A program made the translations under genes and the position numbers. From Steroidobacteraceae bacterium (GTDB lineage Bacteria; Pseudomonadota; Gammaproteobacteria; Steroidobacterales; Steroidobacteraceae), in contig JAICKZ010000100.1 of the NCBI GenBank assembly GCA_025927665.1, forward strand, positions 1-10,389: DNA of 10,389 nucleotides, written 5' to 3'. How positions within the stretch are numbered: position 1 is the first letter of the stretch; every line of letters begins with the position of its first letter. Positions 6,563-10,389 of this stretch are shown here, one piece after another. The notes under the pieces are model-generated. The model ran no database searches and was not told the origin of the DNA. It was given only the letters and a program-made list of their open reading frames with translations.

Positions 6563-8341
6563 ATGCGTACTCATTATTGTGGTCAGGTGAACGAATCCCT
6601 GACAGGTCAGGAAGTGTCGGTGGCTGGCTGGGTGCATCGTCGTCGTGATCATGGCGGAGTAATATTTATTGATTTGCGTGATCGTGAAGGCTTATTGCAG
6701 CTGGTTTTCGATCCTGATCGCAAGGAATGCTTTGCTGATGCCGAACGGCTACGTGGTGAATACTGTATTTGTGTTACTGGCAAAGTGCGTGCACGCCCTG
6801 CTGGAACGGCGAATACCAATCTACCATCGGGCCAAGTTGAGTTGCTGGTCAATGAACTGGAAATTCTCAACCGCTCTGAAACGCCGCCGTTTCATCATGA
6901 TGAAGCCGCCAATGAAGAAATCCGCCTGAAGTATCGCTATCTCGATTTGCGTCGTGAGGTGATGCAATATCGCTTGCGTTTGCGTCATCGAGTGACACAA
7001 GCCATGCGCGTATGGATGGACGCCAATGGCTTTCTTGATATGGAAACGCCGATGCTCACCAACTCCACGCCCGGTGGTGCACGTGAATTTCTGGTACCTA
7101 GTCGCATGCATCCGGGACATTTTTACGCAATGCCCCAATCACCACAGGTGTTTAAGCAATTGCTGATGGTCGCCGGCTTTGATCGTTACTATCAAATTGT
7201 GCGTTGTTTTCGTGATGAAGCACAGCGTGCTGACCGTCAACCAGAATTCACCCAGCTGGATATAGAAACTTCATTCCTGAGTGAACAACAGATCACCGAT
7301 CTGATGGAAGATTTGATTCGTGATTTATTCAAGAAGGTTATGGACGTGGAATTGCCCAATCCTTTACCTCGTATGACTTATGCCGAAGCCATGCGTCGTT
7401 ATGGTTCCGACAAACCTGATTTGCGTATTGCGCTTGAATTTAAAGAAATCGCTGACTTAGTGCGCGATTGTGAATTCAAAGTATTTGCAGGTCCGGCACA
7501 AAACCCCAAAGGTCGCGTTGTTGCATTGAATGTCCCAGGTGGCGGCACAAAATTGTCGCGCAAAGAAATTGATGATTACACCACCTTTGTTGGACGTTAC
7601 GGCGCGAAAGGTTTGGCCTATGTGAAGGTGAACGAGAAAGCGAAGGGTCGCGATGGATTGCAATCACCTATTCTCAAATTTCTAAGTGATGCAGCCGTTG
7701 CCGGTATTTTGGAGCGTACTGGCGCGAATGATGGCGATTTGATTTTCTTTGGCGCGGATACAGCAAAAGTGGTCAATGATGCGATTGGCGCTTTGCGTTT
7801 GAAAGTAGCACATGATCTTGGCTTGGTGAAAGCAGGATGGGCACCGCTATGGGTGGTGGACTTCCCGATGTTTGAATGGGACGCAGATAACATGCGTTGG
7901 AATGCGCAGCATCATCCATTCACAGCGCCGAAGAACGATGATCCAGCGGCGCTCAAAGCCGATCCTGAAAGCGCTTTATCCAAGGGGTATGACATGGTGT
8001 TGAATGGCAATGAAATTGGTGGTGGCTCGGTACGTATTCATCGTCAAGAAATGCAATCCACCGTGTTCGACCTGCTCGGCATTGGCACTGAAGAAGCCCA
8101 AGAGAAATTTGGTTTCTTGTTGGAAGGTTTGAAGTACGGCGCGCCTCCTCATGGTGGCATTGCATTTGGTCTTGATCGTTTGGTGATGTTGATGTCCGGT
8201 GCAGAAAGCATTCGCGATGTCATTGCCTTTCCGAAGAATCAAGCCGCTATTTGTTCGTTGACTGGTGCGCCAACCCCGGTGACCGATGCGCAATTGAATG
8301 AATTGCATATCCGTGTGAAGCTGCCATTGAAAGTTGACTAG
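6563..8341 (+). CDS. aspS: Aspartyl-tRNA synthetase, bacterial type, probably non-discriminating
   Basis: AspRS is a class IIb synthetase that charges tRNA-Asp in the cytoplasm. The 592-residue protein matches the bacterial form (E. coli about 590). It has the N-terminal OB-fold anticodon domain (about 1–105, with GWVHRRRDHGGVIFIDLRD), the catalytic core with motif 1 (FLDMETPML), motif 2 (RCFRDEAQRADRQPEFTQ, about 214–231) and motif 3 (GGIAFGLDRLVML, 531–543), and the inserted GAD domain (about 290–420). Arg491 in GGGSVRIH matches the aspartate-binding arginine. His30 in RRRDHGG is the residue associated with non-discriminating AspRS, which also charges tRNA-Asn for GatCAB amidation. Two oddities: Gly171 replaces the usual Glu in TPEGA, and RDEAQ replaces RDEDL. 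The ribosome site is weak (AGAG at 6552–6555). The hydrolase gene follows after 20 bp, so the two are probably cotranscribed. Confidence 0.97.
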   Translation: MRTHYCGQVNESLTGQEVSVAGWVHRRRDHGGVIFIDLRDREGLLQLVFDPDRKECFADAERLRGEYCICVTGKVRARPAGTANTNLPSGQVELLVNELEILNRSETPPFHHDEAANEEIRLKYRYLDLRREVMQYRLRLRHRVTQAMRVWMDANGFLDMETPMLTNSTPGGAREFLVPSRMHPGHFYAMPQSPQVFKQLLMVAGFDRYYQIVRCFRDEAQRADRQPEFTQLDIETSFLSEQQITDLMEDLIRDLFKKVMDVELPNPLPRMTYAEAMRRYGSDKPDLRIALEFKEIADLVRDCEFKVFAGPAQNPKGRVVALNVPGGGTKLSRKEIDDYTTFVGRYGAKGLAYVKVNEKAKGRDGLQSPILKFLSDAAVAGILERTGANDGDLIFFGADTAKVVNDAIGALRLKVAHDLGLVKAGWAPLWVVDFPMFEWDADNMRWNAQHHPFTAPKNDDPAALKADPESALSKGYDMVLNGNEIGGGSVRIHRQEMQSTVFDLLGIGTEEAQEKFGFLLEGLKYGAPPHGGIAFGLDRLVMLMSGAESIRDVIAFPKNQAAICSLTGAPTPVTDAQLNELHIRVKLPLKVD

Positions 8342-8361
8342 GTTTTTACGGATGTCATGCA

Positions 8362-9009
8362 ATGCCCGCTGAAACCATCATTCTCGTTCACGGCTTGTGG
8401 ATGACGGGCATTGAGATGGGAGTACTCAAGCATCGCTTGCAAAATGATCACGGTTATCATTGCGAGCTATTCACTTATCATTCGGTCACGGGTGATATCA
8501 GCGATCACGTCAATCGGCTACATGAATTGGCACAGTCACAACATTGCGAGCGCTTGCATTTCGTGGGGCATAGCTTGGGTGGGGTGATCACTTACAAATT
8601 GCTCGAAGCCAAGTCTGACTTTCCGATCGGACGTGCGGTTTTTATGGGTCCCCCTTTACAAGGCAGTACGGCAGTCAACTCCATGTCACGTTGGACGTTA
8701 GGTCGTGTTGCGATCGGCGATGCAGTGTGTAAAGAACTGATGAGCCATCAACCGCGTCATTGGGATGGTCGTCGTGATATCGGCATTATTGCAGGTTCGG
8801 TTGAAATGGGTTTTGGTCGCTTATTCAGCGAAGAGTTAGTCAGTAATAGTGATGGTACCGTGTTGATAGAAGAAACCAAGTTGGATGGAGCGGCTGATCA
8901 CATCGTACTGCCCGTGACTCACACCAGCATGGTGTTCTCACCACTGGTGACGACACAGATAGTTAAATTTTTACGCGATGGCAAATTTGACCATACCCAG
9001 TTATCGTGA
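8362..9009 (+). CDS. Lipase-like alpha/beta hydrolase
   Basis: This 215-residue alpha/beta hydrolase has no signal peptide or membrane segment, so it is probably cytoplasmic; the substrate is unknown. It begins with a strand and oxyanion-loop motif, TIILVHGLWMTG (5–16). The nucleophile elbow is VGHSLGG with Ser71. A probable catalytic Asp164 lies in NSDGTV and His187 in PVTHTSM, giving the Ser-Asp-His order and spacing of small lipase/esterase-like enzymes. GPPLQGS (96–102) resembles the segment after strand 6 in PGAP1/triacylglycerol-lipase-like members. The start codon lies 20 bp after the aspS stop, with only a weak ribosome site, which suggests coupling to or readthrough from aspS. Functional connection to aspartyl-tRNA charging is not implied. 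Confidence 0.85.
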   Translation: MPAETIILVHGLWMTGIEMGVLKHRLQNDHGYHCELFTYHSVTGDISDHVNRLHELAQSQHCERLHFVGHSLGGVITYKLLEAKSDFPIGRAVFMGPPLQGSTAVNSMSRWTLGRVAIGDAVCKELMSHQPRHWDGRRDIGIIAGSVEMGFGRLFSEELVSNSDGTVLIEETKLDGAADHIVLPVTHTSMVFSPLVTTQIVKFLRDGKFDHTQLS

Positions 9010-9112
9010 TCATAAGTTACTTGCGCAGTGTAGTGCGATGTAATTCCACGAAGCAGTATTTCACAGTCTATTAGCGCGACGAATTATTGAAAATGTTATT
9101 TGATCCTTAATC

Positions 9113-10389
9113 ATGCAAGAACGTTACGAACCCAATTTAATTGAACCCATCGCGCAGCGTTATTGGAATGAGCAACGCAGCTTTGCGGCGAAAGAAGATA
9201 GCAACAAAGAAAAATACTATTGTCTGTCCATGTTTCCTTATCCCAGTGGCCGGTTGCATATGGGGCATGTACGCAACTACACCATTGGTGATGTGATCTC
9301 GCGCTTCATGCGCATGCAGGGCAAGAATGTATTGCAGCCCATGGGTTGGGATGCGTTTGGTTTGCCTGCCGAGAATGCCGCAATGGAGAATAGCGTGCCG
9401 CCTGCGAAATGGACGTACGACAACATCGCGTACATGAAAAAACAATTGCAGTCTTTAGGCTTGGCAATTGATTGGGATCGTGAGGTCGCAACTTGTACTC
9501 CCGAATACTATCGTTGGAATCAATGGTTCTTCTTGCGTATGTTGGAAGCGGGCATTGCTTACAAAAAAACCGGCACCGTCAATTGGGATCCCGTCGACCA
9601 AACTGTACTGGCCAATGAACAAGTAGTAGATGGTCGTGGTTGGCGAACCGGCGCATTGGTAGAGAAGCGCGAAATACCCATGTACTACTTGTGAATTACT
9701 CAATACGCAGACGATCTATTGCAAGCACTGGATACGTTACTAGGTTGGCCTGATCGCGTGCGCGCCATGCAGGCTAACTGGATTGGTAAGAGTGTGGGAG
9801 TACGTTTTGCATTCACGCATGACATCAAAAATGCAGGTAAGTTAATCAATGACGGCAAGATGTATGTCTTCACTACGCGCGCCGATACCATCATGGGTGT
9901 TACGTATTGCGCCGTTGCGGCCGAACATCCGTTGGCATTGCATGCGGCACAAACTAATCCTGCGCTTGCTGACTTCATTGAAGAATGCAAACGAGGCACG
10001 GCACAAGAAGCAGAGCTGGCACAACAAGAAAAGAAGGGCATGGATACCGGATTGTTTGTCACGCATCCATTAACTAATGAAAATATTCCTGTCTGGGTCG
10101 CCAATTATGTGTTGATGGGATACGGCGAAGGCGCAGTGATGGCTGTACCTGCGCATGATGAGCGTGATTTTGAGTTTGCGAAGAAATACAAATTGCCGAT
10201 TAAATTTGTGAGTGATGTTCCAGTTGACCTGCGTGATGGAGAAACGGAGTCCCTCGATATATGGCGTGAGTGGTATGCGGGAAAGAATAACGGAGTGTGC
10301 AAGAACTCCGGCAAGTACAATGGTCTTAACTATCAACAAGCCATTGATGCCATCGCGGCTGATCTCAAATCTCTCAACCTTGGCGACAA
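9113..10389 (+). CDS. leuS: Leucyl-tRNA synthetase, interrupted by in-frame TGA; 3' end cut by the window
   Basis: LeuRS is a class I synthetase that charges tRNA-Leu and edits mischarged products. Codons 1–193 start MQERYEPNLIEPIAQRYW and include the HIGH-type motif HMGH (49–52) within PYPSGRLHMGHVRNYTIGD, then GWDAFGLPAENAA and the NWDPVDQTVLANEQV segment. Codon 194 is TGA (9692–9694). The same frame then continues without another stop to the window edge: ITQYADDLLQALD, NWIGKS, the editing-site TTRADTIMGVTY (254–265), and YGEGAVMAVPAHDERDFEFA with editing Asp349. About half of the usual 860 residues is present. As written, only a 193-residue fragment lacking the editing domain and the KMSKS loop would be made. 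No indel is involved; a single base substitution explains the interruption. The start has no strong ribosome site. leuS lies 103 bp after the hydrolase gene. Confidence 0.93.
9692..9694 (+). other. In-frame TGA at leuS codon 194
   Basis: The codon sits in MYYL-TGA-ITQYADDLL, where LeuRS proteins normally have lysine or arginine (for example IKITAYADELL in E. coli, from memory). A single C-to-T change from CGA (Arg), or A-to-T from AGA, would create it. The next base is A, and no obvious recoding element was seen. Confidence 0.9.

Noticed and set aside
9692..9694. Reassignment of UGA to tryptophan, or selenocysteine insertion, as the reason for the leuS TGA
   Set aside because: TGA ends the genes at 2930 and 9009, TGG is used freely for Trp, the site normally holds Lys/Arg, and LeuRS is not a selenoprotein family.

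Overview
The window comes from a proteobacterial chromosome of moderate GC content, most likely gamma- or betaproteobacterial. Three things point there: a folP–glmM pair, an AspRS with the RRRDHGG signature seen in Pseudomonas and betaproteobacteria, and an FmdB-family zinc-ribbon gene upstream of aspS. The lineage cannot be resolved further from sequence alone. Most of the content is housekeeping, and there is no sign of a phage, IS element, CRISPR array, toxin–antitoxin pair or defence island.

Layout. (1) 1–2064, plus strand: the 3' part of folP (folate synthesis), a degenerate 60-bp palindromic repeat, then glmM (UDP-GlcNAc precursor synthesis). (2) 2121–2930, plus strand: an exported dienelactone-hydrolase-like alpha/beta hydrolase, closed by a clear intrinsic terminator at 2972–3000. 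(3) 3147–5342, minus strand and convergent to the hydrolase: a large membrane-anchored protein with an N-terminal OmpR/CadC-type winged helix, one transmembrane segment and a C-terminal TolB/PD40 beta-propeller. (4) 5343–5822: a 480-bp divergent intergenic region with two perfect palindromes, one of which looks like an attenuator or terminator on the minus strand. (5) 5823–10389, plus strand: an FmdB-family zinc-ribbon protein with a long lysine-rich tail, aspS, a small lipase-like alpha/beta hydrolase that follows aspS closely, and the first half of leuS.

The window therefore combines folate and cell-wall precursor enzymes, two aminoacyl-tRNA synthetases, two unrelated hydrolases and one orphan membrane regulator. 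The most striking observation is that leuS, an essential gene, carries an in-frame TGA at codon 194, while the reading frame and all LeuRS motifs continue intact on the far side to the window edge. TGA is an ordinary stop for two other genes here. This is therefore a sequence error, a real nonsense mutation (perhaps with a second leuS elsewhere) or recoding; the sequence alone cannot decide. Secondary points are an AspRS predicted to be non-discriminating, with unusual residues in its amino-acid-binding loops, and the histone-H1-like tail on the FmdB protein. I did not find a convincing new multi-gene system.
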